Source of the DNA: Burkholderiaceae bacterium
GTDB lineage: Bacteria; Pseudomonadota; Gammaproteobacteria; Burkholderiales; Burkholderiaceae
Direction of reading: 5' to 3'
Length of the DNA: 64,000 bases
Assembly (NCBI GenBank): GCA_021166835.1
Contig: JAJPEN010000063.1
Span: forward strand, 1 to 64,000
Shown: piece after piece, positions 54,143-63,025 of the stretch
How the letters are laid out: the number at the start of each line of letters is the position of its first letter
Position numbering within the stretch: the stretch's first letter is position 1
Position numbers and translations under genes: made by a program
The notes under the pieces: generated by a model
Told to the model about the DNA's origin: nothing
Seen by the model: only the letters and a program-made list of their open reading frames with translations
The model's database searches: none

Positions 54143-54893
54143 TTCCGAGATACGCCTCCAGGACTTCCTCGTTCTGCCGCACTTCCTCGGGCGGACATTG
54201 AACGAGCTTGCGTCCGAAATTCAGCACGAGCACCTGATCGGAGACCGCCATCACCAGATCCTGGACGTGCTCGACGAGCAGAACGGTGATGCCGGTGCCC
54301 GCCAGCCGGCGCAGGACCTGCCCCAGGTGCAATCTTTCGTTCGGCGAAAGGCCGACGGCGGGCTCGTCGAGCATGATGAGGCGGGCGCCCGCGACGAGCG
54401 CACGCGCGATCTCGACCATGCGCTGCTGCCCGAACGAGAGATCCCCCGCCGCGCGCTCCTCCAGGTCGCCGATCTCCATCTGCTCGAGCATCTCGCGCGC
54501 GCGCACGACCGCGGATCGTTCGGCACGCGCCGCAGCGGGCCAGCCGGTGACGACGCCCAGCAGGCTGCTCGGCGTGCTGAGCTCGAGTCCGGTCAGGACG
54601 TTCTCGAGCACGGTCATCTCGCGCAGGATTCCGTTGTTCTGGAACGTTCGGCGGATACCGAGCGCCGCGATCCGTTCGGGCGCAAGCCCGAGGATCGGCT
54701 TCCCCTCGAAACGCACGGCCCCGGCCGCGGCCTGCACGAACCCGCCGATCGCATCGAAGGCGGTCGTCTTGCCGGCGCCGTTCGGTCCCATCATCGCGAA
54801 CACTTCGCCGGCTCGAACCGAGAACGAGAGATCGTTGACGGCGACGAGGCCGCCGAAGCGGACCGTGAGCCCTTCCACCTGGAGAATGTTCAT
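54135..54893 (-). CDS. Branched-chain-type ABC transporter ATPase (LivG-like)
   Basis: A 252-residue ATPase: Walker A GPNGAGKTTAFD, signature LSFGQQRMVEIARAL (the Gly-Gly of LSGGQ replaced by Phe-Gly, common in LivG), Walker B RLIMLDEPAVGL and VEHVQD. It overlaps both LivM (four bases) and LivF (eight bases). Confidence 0.94.
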   Translation of the reverse strand: MNILQVEGLTVRFGGLVAVNDLSFSVRAGEVFAMMGPNGAGKTTAFDAIGGFVQAAAGAVRFEGKPILGLAPERIAALGIRRTFQNNGILREMTVLENVLTGLELSTPSSLLGVVTGWPAAARAERSAVVRAREMLEQMEIGDLEERAAGDLSFGQQRMVEIARALVAGARLIMLDEPAVGLSPNERLHLGQVLRRLAGTGITVLLVEHVQDLVMAVSDQVLVLNFGRKLVQCPPEEVRQNEEVLEAYLGNG

Positions 54894-55891
54894 GGCCGGC
54901 GATACAGCCGCTCGCGCAGCAACGGAAACGCGTCGGACAGCAGGCCGCCCACGCCCTTCGGCATGAAGAAGATGACGAGGATCAGCATCAGGCTGAACAC
55001 GATCTCCTCGAGCCCGGGAAGATTGCGGAACACCTCCGGGGCGGCGGTCAGCAGCACGGCGCCGATCACCGAACCGGCGAGGCTGCCCAGTCCTCCGACC
55101 ATGACGATCGCGAAGTGCATCAGCAGCTGGGAGAGCCCGAAGGTGTCGGGAGACACCCTTCCGTTCAGCAGGGCGAAGAGCGCTCCTCCCAGGCCGACGA
55201 TCATCCCGCTCCAGACGAACGCCAGGATCTTCATCCGCCTGCCGTCGATGCCCAGCGACGCCGCCGCGCGCTCGTTGTTGCGGATCGCCACGAACGCGCG
55301 GCCGAAGCGCGAACGCAGGAGCAGCGAGGTGGCTGCGATCGCCAGTGTCACGACGAACAGGAAGACGTAGTACTTCACCGTCTCGTCGAGGGTCATGCCG
55401 AGCAGCCTGAGCTCCGGCAGGCTGAAACCGCCCGGGCCGAAGGTGATGGCGTCGTTGTGCACGTAGACCCAGCGCATCAATTCGCCCACCGCGAGCGTCG
55501 CGATCGCGAGGTAGTACCCCTTGACCCGCAGCGCCGGCAGGCCGACGACGAATCCGAGCACCGCTCCCGCGGCCCCGCCGAGCGCGATGCCGACGGGTCC
55601 CGACACGCCCCAATGGACCATCGAAAGGCCGGCCGCGTATGCGCCGATCCCGAAGAACGCCGCATTGGCGAAGGCGAGCTGGCCCAGATAGCCGAGCACC
55701 ACGTTGAAACCCACTGCGACCAGGCAGTAGACCAGCATCGTGTTGACCACGAACTGCACGTAGTTGTTGACGGCCAGCGGGAGCAGGCACAGCAGCGCGA
55801 GCAGCACGATCAGCGCACGGCGGCGAGCGGCGGCGGCGGGATCGCGCTCGCGGGCGCCGGGTCTCGTGGTCGACAGCGTCATCTCAGGCAC
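54890..55891 (-). CDS. Branched-chain-type ABC transporter permease (LivM-like)
   Basis: A 333-residue permease with about nine helices; VGFNVVLGYLGQLAFANAAF and RAFVAIRNNERAAASLGID (cytoplasmic coupling loop) are family signatures. GTG 55891 overlaps LivH by eight bases; ATG 55882 is an alternative with no overlap. Confidence 0.93.
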   Translation of the reverse strand: MPEMTLSTTRPGARERDPAAAARRRALIVLLALLCLLPLAVNNYVQFVVNTMLVYCLVAVGFNVVLGYLGQLAFANAAFFGIGAYAAGLSMVHWGVSGPVGIALGGAAGAVLGFVVGLPALRVKGYYLAIATLAVGELMRWVYVHNDAITFGPGGFSLPELRLLGMTLDETVKYYVFLFVVTLAIAATSLLLRSRFGRAFVAIRNNERAAASLGIDGRRMKILAFVWSGMIVGLGGALFALLNGRVSPDTFGLSQLLMHFAIVMVGGLGSLAGSVIGAVLLTAAPEVFRNLPGLEEIVFSLMLILVIFFMPKGVGGLLSDAFPLLRERLYRRP

Positions 55892-56753
55892 GGCCCTGTC
55901 TCCACTCCCCGAGCAGCCCCTGCGGTCGCGCGATCAGGACGAGGAGGATGACGAGGTACGCGGTGATCTCGACCATTGCGCTCGAGACGTAGCCGCCGAT
56001 CACGTTCTCGAGCACGCCGAGCGCGAGACCGCCGACGATGGCGCCGCTCAGGGAGCCGAACCCCCCCAGCGTCATCGCCGCGAAGCCGCGGATGAGCATG
56101 TGCCCGCCCATGTCGGGATACACGAGCGTGCTGGGGGCGATCAGGATCCCCGCGATCGCACCCATCGCCGCCCCCACGCCCCACATCACGTTGCGCAACC
56201 GGGGCACGTCGATCCCGACGAGCAACGCGCCGCGCGGCGTCTGCGAGGCGACCTGGACGACCTTGCCCGTGCGCGTCTTCTGGAAGAACCAGTAGAAGCC
56301 GAGCACCACGAGGAACGAGAACCCGATGATCAGCAGGTCCTGCGGCAACAGCACGACGTCGCCGAGCATCAGCGGCTCGCCCTCGAGAATCGGCGGCAGC
56401 GCGATCACTTCCCTTCCGTAGAAGAAACGCGCCACGCCACGCAGGAGAAAGGAGAGCGCGACCGTCATCATCGCGAGGCTGACGTGCGGCGCCTGCTGCA
56501 AGGGCCGCATCAGCCCCCGCTCGATGGCGATCCCGACCATGAAGAGCGCGGCGACCGCGAACAGCAGCGCCGCGCCGTAGCTCCAGCCGAAGAGCTGCAG
56601 CGCGACGAGCACGCTGAACGCTCCGAGCATGAAGAACTCACCGTGAGCGAAGTTGACGACCGTCGTCGAGCGAAACAGGACCGTCATCCCGAGAGCGACG
56701 AGCGCATAGACGCTGCCGACGGCGATCCCGCTCGCGATGAGCTGCATGAACAT
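55884..56753 (-). CDS. Branched-chain-type ABC transporter permease (LivH-like)
   Basis: A 289-residue permease: GSVYALVALGMTVLFRSTTV at the N-terminus and MLIRGFAAMTLGGFGSL in the C-terminal half mark the LivH family. About eight helices. It stands 55 bp downstream of the binding-protein gene. Confidence 0.94.
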   Translation of the reverse strand: MFMQLIASGIAVGSVYALVALGMTVLFRSTTVVNFAHGEFFMLGAFSVLVALQLFGWSYGAALLFAVAALFMVGIAIERGLMRPLQQAPHVSLAMMTVALSFLLRGVARFFYGREVIALPPILEGEPLMLGDVVLLPQDLLIIGFSFLVVLGFYWFFQKTRTGKVVQVASQTPRGALLVGIDVPRLRNVMWGVGAAMGAIAGILIAPSTLVYPDMGGHMLIRGFAAMTLGGFGSLSGAIVGGLALGVLENVIGGYVSSAMVEITAYLVILLVLIARPQGLLGEWRQGRA

Positions 56754-56808
56754 GATTCGTCCCTTTGCGGAAAGCGGCGATCCCGTCCGGCCGGGATCGC
56801 CGCTCCGC

Positions 56809-57990
56809 TTACTGCGAGGCGACGCCGGGATACTTCGCCACGATGCGCGGCTGCTTGCCGTCCGGCATGTAGACCATCTTGCCCGTCTTGATCCCGGCGT
56901 GATCCTCCGGAGTGAAGGTGAGCGGTCCGGACTGGATTCCCGGATCGAAGTCCTTCAGCTTGTTCAGCTCGGCAATGAACTTCGCCCGCGTCAGCTCCGG
57001 ACCGACGTTCCTGAGCGCCTCGACGACCGCCAGCGCGCCCGTCATCCCGATGAAGCTGATCGTCTCGACCGGTTCGCTCGGGTTGTAGCGACGGAAGATG
57101 TCGACCCACTTCCTGAATTCCGGTGCATCGAGCGTATGCGAGAGCGGATAGAAGACGTACAGGTCCTTCGTGGCCGCCGGGTTCCCCACGCGCTTGACCA
57201 TGTCCTCGATGGAGACGCCCTGTGTCGTCACCACCGGGACCTTGACGCCGAACTTGTGCGCATCGCGCAGGAAGATCGTCAGCTCGGGCTGGTAGAGCAC
57301 TGCCATGACGACGTCCGGCTTGGCCGTGCGGATCCGCAGGGTCTGCGAAGTGGCATCGGTGGAGCCGCGCTCGAACCACGCGGTCTCGACGACCTCCAGC
57401 CCGCGCTTCTCCATTTCCTTCACCAGCGGTTCGACGTGCGACTTGCCCCACTCGTCGGAATGACTGATGAGGGCGACGCGCCTGGCGCCCGGCTTCGTTT
57501 CGGCGAAATCGACCATCGCGCGAGCCACCGTGTTCGTGGTCGCAACCGGATGAAAGATGTTCGACTGCACCGGCGTGGAGATCGCGGCGCTGGCCGCGCC
57601 CGCCACCATGAACGGCACCTCCGGGTTACGCTCGAGCTCGGGCTTGATGGCCATGACGGTTCCGCTGCACCAGCCGCCGTGGATCATGAAGACCTGGTCC
57701 TGCGCGATCAGCTTCTTCGTGGCCGCGATCGTCTTGTTCGGCTGGCATGCATCGTCTTCGATGACGAGATCGATCTTTCGTCCGTGGATCCCGCCCTGGT
57801 CGTTCACGTTCCTGTAGATCGCCGCGGCGCCGAGTACCGACAACGAGCCGATGGCCGTGGGGCCCGTCAGCGGGCCGAACATTCCGATCCGGATCGAGTT
57901 CTCCGTGACCCCGACTTCGGCCGCCGGGGCCTGGCCGGCCAGCGCCAGCACGCCCAGTGCCAGCAGCAGCTTCGATACGTGCTTCCTCAT
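56809..57990 (-). CDS. Branched-chain-type ABC transporter substrate-binding protein
   Basis: A 393-residue periplasmic protein with signal peptide (about 1-23, AGQAPAAE) and a type I binding fold: IRIGMFGPLTGPTAIGSLSV, DDACQPNKTIAATKKLI, and the GGWCSGTVMA ligand loop. HAAT binding proteins take amino acids, amides, urea or aromatic acids; in this operon the ligand is probably a carboxylate acted on by PrpF and the flavoprotein. Confidence 0.93.
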   Translation of the reverse strand: MRKHVSKLLLALGVLALAGQAPAAEVGVTENSIRIGMFGPLTGPTAIGSLSVLGAAAIYRNVNDQGGIHGRKIDLVIEDDACQPNKTIAATKKLIAQDQVFMIHGGWCSGTVMAIKPELERNPEVPFMVAGAASAAISTPVQSNIFHPVATTNTVARAMVDFAETKPGARRVALISHSDEWGKSHVEPLVKEMEKRGLEVVETAWFERGSTDATSQTLRIRTAKPDVVMAVLYQPELTIFLRDAHKFGVKVPVVTTQGVSIEDMVKRVGNPAATKDLYVFYPLSHTLDAPEFRKWVDIFRRYNPSEPVETISFIGMTGALAVVEALRNVGPELTRAKFIAELNKLKDFDPGIQSGPLTFTPEDHAGIKTGKMVYMPDGKQPRIVAKYPGVASQ

Positions 57991-58012
57991 TCCAGACTCC
58001 TCTCTCTGGTGA

Positions 58013-59482
58013 TCATGCAGACTCGGATTCGCGAACCGGCCGCGCCGCCTGCGTTCCCGCGATGCGCCCGAACACCGCGCCGCGGAGCACGGAGGTGGCT
58101 CCGGTGTACGTTCCGTAATAGAGCCCCGTCATCTCGCCCGCCGCGTACAGCCCCGGGATGGGAACGCCCGCCATGTCGAGCACCTGGCTGCTCGAATTCA
58201 CCTTGATGCCGCCGAAGGTGAAGCAGTTGCCGCAGATGACCGGATAGGCCATGAACGGCGGACGATCGATAGGGCGCGCCCAGTTCGATTTCGGCGGGTC
58301 GAGCTCGGGATCGGTGCTCAACCCGTCGGCGGCGAGCGGATCGAAGCGCCCGGGCACGCAGGCGGCGTTGTACCCGGCAATCGTCCGCTCGAGCTTGCGC
58401 CCGTCGATCCCGAGCGCCGTCGCCAGACCCGCGAGCGACTCCGCGACGATCGGCGGTTGATCCGAACGCACGCAGCGCTTCCAGTTCGGAACTTCCTCGA
58501 CACGCGAATCGAGGATCACGTAGGCGATTCCTTCGGGCTGCTGCAGGATCGTCCGCGTGATCGCCTCGTAGGTCGCGTCGACGGTCGCGGGCGCTTCGTC
58601 GATGAAGCGCCGGCCGTCGCGGTTCACCAGCACGCCATAGCTGAAGACGAGGACGATCGGCTCGGTCGCCCCCGAGCGCGGATCGAGCGGCTCGGCGTGG
58701 ATCTCGCCGAAATCCCCGCACGGCGCCGCGCCGACCGCCAGCGCCATGCGGATCCCCTCGCCCTTGTTGTAGTAGCCGCCGCGCGCGACCGGGCGCGTAT
58801 AGCGCGCGCGCGGTCCGAGGTACCGGGTGAGCATCTCGCCGTTGCCCTGGAACCCGCCGCTGCCCAGGACGACCGCCCGGGCGCGGAAGCGGATCGACTC
58901 GCCATCCGGACCGCTGGCAACGACCCCCGCCACCGAGCCGTCGGGCTCGCGGATCAGGTCCTGCGCCGTGGTCCGGTAGTGGAACTCGCCGCCCGAGCGT
59001 TCCGCTGCCGCGGCGAGCGCTTCGACCAGCGCGCGCCCGCCGCCCACGGGCGCCATGCGGGTCGTGCACGTGGTGATGAAGTAGCCGGGAAGGAAGTCGA
59101 AGCGCACGCCGAACTTCTCGAGCCAGCGGATCGTCGACCCCGCGCGATCGGCGAGCGTCGAGATCAGCTCCGGGTCGGTGAAACCGAGCACCTTGACGAT
59201 CGACGACCAGTTCTCCCAGGAGCCGGCGGCCTCTGCGACGAGCTCGGGGTCGAGGTAGTGCCCGGCGTTCTTCGCGAAATGCTCCTCGAAGTCGTCGGAG
59301 ACGGCATCGAGGCTCTTCATGCGCATCATCGCCTCGGTCCAGCGCGTCTGTCCGCCGCGGTCTTCCAGCGGGGCGCGCTCGAGGATGGCGACGCGGGCGC
59401 CCTGCTCGAGCGCCGACACCGCCGCCGAGAGTCCGGCGATCCCGCATCCCACCACGACGACGTCGAACTCCCTGGCTTTCAT
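58013..59482 (-). CDS. FAD-dependent dehydrogenase (TcuA/fumarate-reductase-like)
   Basis: A 489-residue flavoprotein: dinucleotide motif VVVVGCGIAGLSAAVSALE (residues 8-26), ERAPLEDRGGQTRWTEAMM, GSGGFQGN and C-terminal GGIKVNSSSQVLD/GLYAAGEMTGLYYG. It resembles tricarballylate dehydrogenase TcuA, which oxidises tricarballylate to cis-aconitate. No TcuB/C partner is present. It lies ten bases downstream of the aldehyde dehydrogenase gene and precedes the ABC importer. Confidence 0.85.
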   Translation of the reverse strand: MKAREFDVVVVGCGIAGLSAAVSALEQGARVAILERAPLEDRGGQTRWTEAMMRMKSLDAVSDDFEEHFAKNAGHYLDPELVAEAAGSWENWSSIVKVLGFTDPELISTLADRAGSTIRWLEKFGVRFDFLPGYFITTCTTRMAPVGGGRALVEALAAAAERSGGEFHYRTTAQDLIREPDGSVAGVVASGPDGESIRFRARAVVLGSGGFQGNGEMLTRYLGPRARYTRPVARGGYYNKGEGIRMALAVGAAPCGDFGEIHAEPLDPRSGATEPIVLVFSYGVLVNRDGRRFIDEAPATVDATYEAITRTILQQPEGIAYVILDSRVEEVPNWKRCVRSDQPPIVAESLAGLATALGIDGRKLERTIAGYNAACVPGRFDPLAADGLSTDPELDPPKSNWARPIDRPPFMAYPVICGNCFTFGGIKVNSSSQVLDMAGVPIPGLYAAGEMTGLYYGTYTGATSVLRGAVFGRIAGTQAARPVRESESA

Positions 59483-59492
59483 GTCTTTCCCT

Positions 59493-60971
59493 TCAGTACT
59501 TGCGGACGAACGGGTTCGGCATGTCGAGGTCCGACGAGATCCAGACGCTCTTCGTCTCCATGTACTCCTTGACCGACTCCATGCCGCTCTCGCGGCCGAG
59601 TCCGCTGTGCTTGTAGCCGCCGAAGGGCGTCGTGTAGCTGGTCGACCGGTAGTTGTTGATCCAGACCGTTCCTGCCTTCAGCTTCTCGGAAAGCAGCATT
59701 GCGCGATGAAGACTCCGGGTCCATACGCCCGCCGCCAATCCGAAGCGGATGTCGTTGCCGATCCGGATCGCGTCTTCCTCGTCCTTGAACTTGAGAACCG
59801 CCAGCACCGGGCCGAACACTTCCTCCTGCGCGATGCGCATGTCGTTGCGGACGTCGGCGAACACGGTGGGCTCGACGAACTGCCCGCAGCCGTAGCCTTC
59901 GCCGGAGAGCGCGCGCCCGCCCGCGACGCATCGCGCGCCCTCGGCCTTCGCGATGTCGATGTAGCGCAGCACCTTCTCGTACTGCGGGCGCGTGGCGACC
60001 GGGCCGATCTGCGTCGACGGATCGGCAGGGTTCCCGATCTTCGCCGAGCGGGTGATCGCCAGGATGCGCTCGAGGAACTCGTCGTGGATCGATTCCTGCA
60101 GCAGCAGGCGGGAACCCGCCATGCAGGTCTGGCCTCCCGCCGAGAAGATTCCGGTGATGACGCCGTTCGCGGCCTTCGCCAGATCGGCGTCGTCGAAGAC
60201 GATGTTCGGCGACTTGCCGCCGAGCTCGAGCGATACCCGCTTGAAGCCTTCGGCGGCCGTCACGTAGACCTTGCGTCCGGCCTCGTCACCGCCGGTGAAC
60301 GCGATCCTCGCCACCTTCGGGTGCCGGATGAGCGGGTCGCCCACCTCGGCGCCGAAGCCGGTGACCACGTTGAAGACGCCCGGCGGGAACCCGGCCTCCA
60401 CGAAGAGCTTCGCCAGCTCGAACAGCGATGCCGAGGTGAACTCCGACGGCTTGCAGACGATGGTATTGCCGGCGCACAGCGCAGCGCTGGCTTTCCAGGC
60501 GGTCAGCAGAAGCGACGAGTTCCACGGCGTGATGCTCGCCACGACCCCCATCGGCTCGTAGCGGACGATGTTGAAGACCTTCGGCTTGTCGATCGGAACG
60601 ACCGCGCCCTGGATCTTGTCCGCAAGACCTCCGTAGTAGTAGAAGTACTTTGCGGTGTACTTGACCTGCCCGAGCGTCTCGCTCAGCAGCTTCCCGTTGT
60701 CGCGGCTCTCGACGCGCGCGAGCTTCTCCGCATCGCGATCGATCAGGCTTCCGAGCCGGTGCAGCAGCATGCCGCGGGCGCTCGCCGACATCTCCGACCA
60801 CGGCCCCTCGAAAGCCTTCGCCGCGGCGGTGACGGCGCGGTCGACGTCCACCGCGTCGGCCTGCGGGATTTCCGCCCAGCCCTCGCCGGAGAAGGGATCG
60901 AGCGAATCGAACCAGCGCCCCGAGTGGGGATCGTGCCATTCGTTGTCGTAGAAGAGCCTGTACCGCGTCAT
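59493..60971 (-). CDS. Aldehyde dehydrogenase (NAD(P)+-dependent)
   Basis: A 492-residue class-2-type aldehyde dehydrogenase: TPWNSSLLLTAWKASAAL (cofactor region), LELGGKSPNIVFDDADL (catalytic Glu) and GIFSAGGQTCMAGSRLL with catalytic Cys. Normal length. It is the first gene of the operon, divergent from a LysR gene; the -10 GATAAT and a LysR-type box are upstream. Confidence 0.93.
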   Translation of the reverse strand: MTRYRLFYDNEWHDPHSGRWFDSLDPFSGEGWAEIPQADAVDVDRAVTAAAKAFEGPWSEMSASARGMLLHRLGSLIDRDAEKLARVESRDNGKLLSETLGQVKYTAKYFYYYGGLADKIQGAVVPIDKPKVFNIVRYEPMGVVASITPWNSSLLLTAWKASAALCAGNTIVCKPSEFTSASLFELAKLFVEAGFPPGVFNVVTGFGAEVGDPLIRHPKVARIAFTGGDEAGRKVYVTAAEGFKRVSLELGGKSPNIVFDDADLAKAANGVITGIFSAGGQTCMAGSRLLLQESIHDEFLERILAITRSAKIGNPADPSTQIGPVATRPQYEKVLRYIDIAKAEGARCVAGGRALSGEGYGCGQFVEPTVFADVRNDMRIAQEEVFGPVLAVLKFKDEEDAIRIGNDIRFGLAAGVWTRSLHRAMLLSEKLKAGTVWINNYRSTSYTTPFGGYKHSGLGRESGMESVKEYMETKSVWISSDLDMPNPFVRKY

Positions 60972-61005
60972 CGCTACACTTCTCGAATCGTGGGAAGACG
61001 CGGCG

Positions 61006-61011
61006 ATTATC
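61006..61011 (-). promoter_or_regulatory. -10 box (GATAAT) of the aldehyde dehydrogenase operon
   Basis: GATAAT followed by CG on the minus strand, about 35 nt before the ATG at 60971. A TTGTCG hexamer 19 nt upstream (61036-61031) is the best -35 and overlaps the LysR-type box. Confidence 0.5.
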
Positions 61012-61031
61012 GGGAGGGTGTCGGCGTTGCG

Positions 61032-61050
61032 ACAATTGATGTTTCATTGT
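61032..61050. promoter_or_regulatory. LysR-type operator candidate (ACAAT-N9-ATTGT)
   Basis: ACAAT, nine bases, then ATTGT: a dyad of the size and AT-richness of LTTR boxes (T-N9/11-A), centred 60 bp before the LysR start and overlapping the -35 of the divergent operon, as expected for LysR-family activation and autorepression. Confidence 0.6.
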
Positions 61051-61109
61051 GAGTTCGTTCGGTTTCGTCATGACCCTCCGGCAGCCGCGGCAGGCGGCGC
61101 CCACCTGAG

Positions 61110-62015
61110 GTGAAGCGCAAGATTCCGAGCACCGTCGCTCTCGCGGTGTTCGACGCAGCCGCGAAACACGAGAGCTTCGCCCGCGCTGCCGCCGAGCTCT
61201 GTCTCACCGAAAGCGCCGTCAGCCGCCAGATCGCGGCGCTAGAGAACTACCTCGGCGTCAAGCTCTTCGAACGCGTGAAGAAGCAGGTCGTGCTGAGCGA
61301 GGCCGGCCGGCACTACAGCCGCACGATCGCCGTCAATCTCGACGAGATCGAGCAGCACACTCGCTCGCTGATGACGCACCGGGGCGCCGGCGGCGTGCTC
61401 GAGCTGGCGGTGATCCCGACCTTCGCCAACCGGTGGCTGCTGCCGCGCCTGCACGAGTTTCGCAGGCAGTACCCCGACATCACGCTGAACCTCTCGGAGC
61501 GCCCCGAGCCCTTCGCCTTCCGGGGCACCATCTTCGACGCGGCCCTGCACTTCGACAGCCCTGCGTGGACGGACGTCGTCAAGATCGAGCTGTTCGAGGA
61601 AGCCGTCGTTCCCACGTTGAACCCGGCGCACTTCGACGTCTCGCGCCTGCGCGTGCCCAGCGACCTGCTCGCCCTTCCGCTGCTGCACAAGTCGACTCGC
61701 ACCGACGCCTGGCCGCGCTGGTTCGAGCTGGCCGGCTATCCTCACGACGGAGCCGTTCCGGGAATGCGCTTCGAGCTGTACGGCATGGTCATCGAGGCGG
61801 CGCGGGCAGGGCTAGGCGTGGGCCTCGTCCCGCGGTTCTACGTGCAGGACGAGATCGACCGGGGCGATCTCGTCATCCCGTTCGACATCGCCCTGAAGCA
61901 CATGAAGCGGTATTGCCTGGTCTTTCCGGAGCACAAGCAGGACTCGCCTCTCGTCGAGAAGCTGCGGGACTGGATCGTGACGACGGCGGGCGAATTCGAC
62001 CGCACCCGAACATAG
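61110..62015 (+). CDS. LysR-family regulator divergent from the ABC/flavoprotein operon
   Basis: A 301-residue LTTR with winged helix (AVFDAAAKHESFARAAAELCLTESAVSRQIAAL, about 10-42) and co-inducer domain. GTG start 61110; no better start is available without an in-frame stop. It is followed seven bases later by a quinone oxidoreductase gene. Confidence 0.92.
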   Translation: MKRKIPSTVALAVFDAAAKHESFARAAAELCLTESAVSRQIAALENYLGVKLFERVKKQVVLSEAGRHYSRTIAVNLDEIEQHTRSLMTHRGAGGVLELAVIPTFANRWLLPRLHEFRRQYPDITLNLSERPEPFAFRGTIFDAALHFDSPAWTDVVKIELFEEAVVPTLNPAHFDVSRLRVPSDLLALPLLHKSTRTDAWPRWFELAGYPHDGAVPGMRFELYGMVIEAARAGLGVGLVPRFYVQDEIDRGDLVIPFDIALKHMKRYCLVFPEHKQDSPLVEKLRDWIVTTAGEFDRTRT

Positions 62016-62022
62016 GTACGAC

Positions 62023-63015
62023 ATGCGAGCCATTCGAATCGAACACTACGGCGGCCCGGAGGTTCTCGCCGAAACCGAAATCGCGGTTCCTGCGCCGGGC
62101 CCCGGCGAGGTGCTGGTGAAGGTCGCCTACGCCGGCGTCAACTTCATGGACGTGTATACGCGGCGCGGCGTCTACGCGCGCCCCGGTCACTACGCGGCGT
62201 CCCTGCCGCTCACGCTCGGCATGGAAGGTGCGGGGCGCATCGAGGCGATCGGCGAAGGGGTCGAGACCTGGAAGTCCGGCGATCGCGTGTCGTGGTGTCT
62301 CGTACGCGGCAGCTACGCCGAGTACGCCGTCGTTCCCGAGTCGAAGCTCGTCGCGGTGCCCGACGGGCTGGGTCTCGACGTCGCCGCAGCCACGCTGTTC
62401 CAGGGGATCACCGCGCATTACCTCGTCGAGGACGTCGGGCGCCTGCAGCACGATCGGTGGTGTCTCGTGCATGCGGGCTCGGGCGGGATCGGCCAGCTGC
62501 TCATCCAGATGGCGCGCCGGCGAGGCGCTCGCGTCATCGCGACCGCGAGCAGTGCGCAGAAAGCCGCGGCCGCGCGCGACTGCGGCGCCGAAGCCGTTTC
62601 GTCCTACGAAAGCGAATCGCTCCTCCCGCTCGTCGAGGAGCTGACCGGCAAGCAGGGCGTTCACGTCGTCTTCGATTCGATCGGCGCCGCCACGTTCGAG
62701 ACGAGCCTGCGCGCGCTGCGCCGGACCGGGCTGATGGTTCTCTACGGAACCAACTCGGGGAAGGTGCCGCCAATCGACCCGATGCAGCTCGCCGACGGCG
62801 GGTCGCTGTTCTTCACGCGCCCGCGACTCGCCGATTACGTCCCCGACGCGCAGACCCTGCGGCGGCGCGCGAAAAAAGTATTCGACGACGTGGCCTCGGG
62901 AGCCCTGTCGGCGCGGATCTCGGACGTCCACGAATTCTCCACGCTCGCCGAGGCGCACCGCCGACTTGAGGAGCGGGTGTCGATCGGGAAGTCGGTGCTG
63001 CGGGTGGCGGGATAG
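62023..63015 (+). CDS. NADPH:quinone oxidoreductase (zinc-independent MDR family)
   Basis: A 330-residue medium-chain dehydrogenase/reductase without structural zinc cysteines: YAGVNFMDVYTRRGVYARP, LGMEGAGRIEAIGEGV and the Rossmann motif HAGSGGIGQLLIQMARRRGA. QorA-like. Seven bases after the LysR gene, so probably co-transcribed. Confidence 0.92.
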   Translation: MRAIRIEHYGGPEVLAETEIAVPAPGPGEVLVKVAYAGVNFMDVYTRRGVYARPGHYAASLPLTLGMEGAGRIEAIGEGVETWKSGDRVSWCLVRGSYAEYAVVPESKLVAVPDGLGLDVAAATLFQGITAHYLVEDVGRLQHDRWCLVHAGSGGIGQLLIQMARRRGARVIATASSAQKAAAARDCGAEAVSSYESESLLPLVEELTGKQGVHVVFDSIGAATFETSLRALRRTGLMVLYGTNSGKVPPIDPMQLADGGSLFFTRPRLADYVPDAQTLRRRAKKVFDDVASGALSARISDVHEFSTLAEAHRRLEERVSIGKSVLRVAG

Positions 63016-63025
63016 GCGGGCGGGA

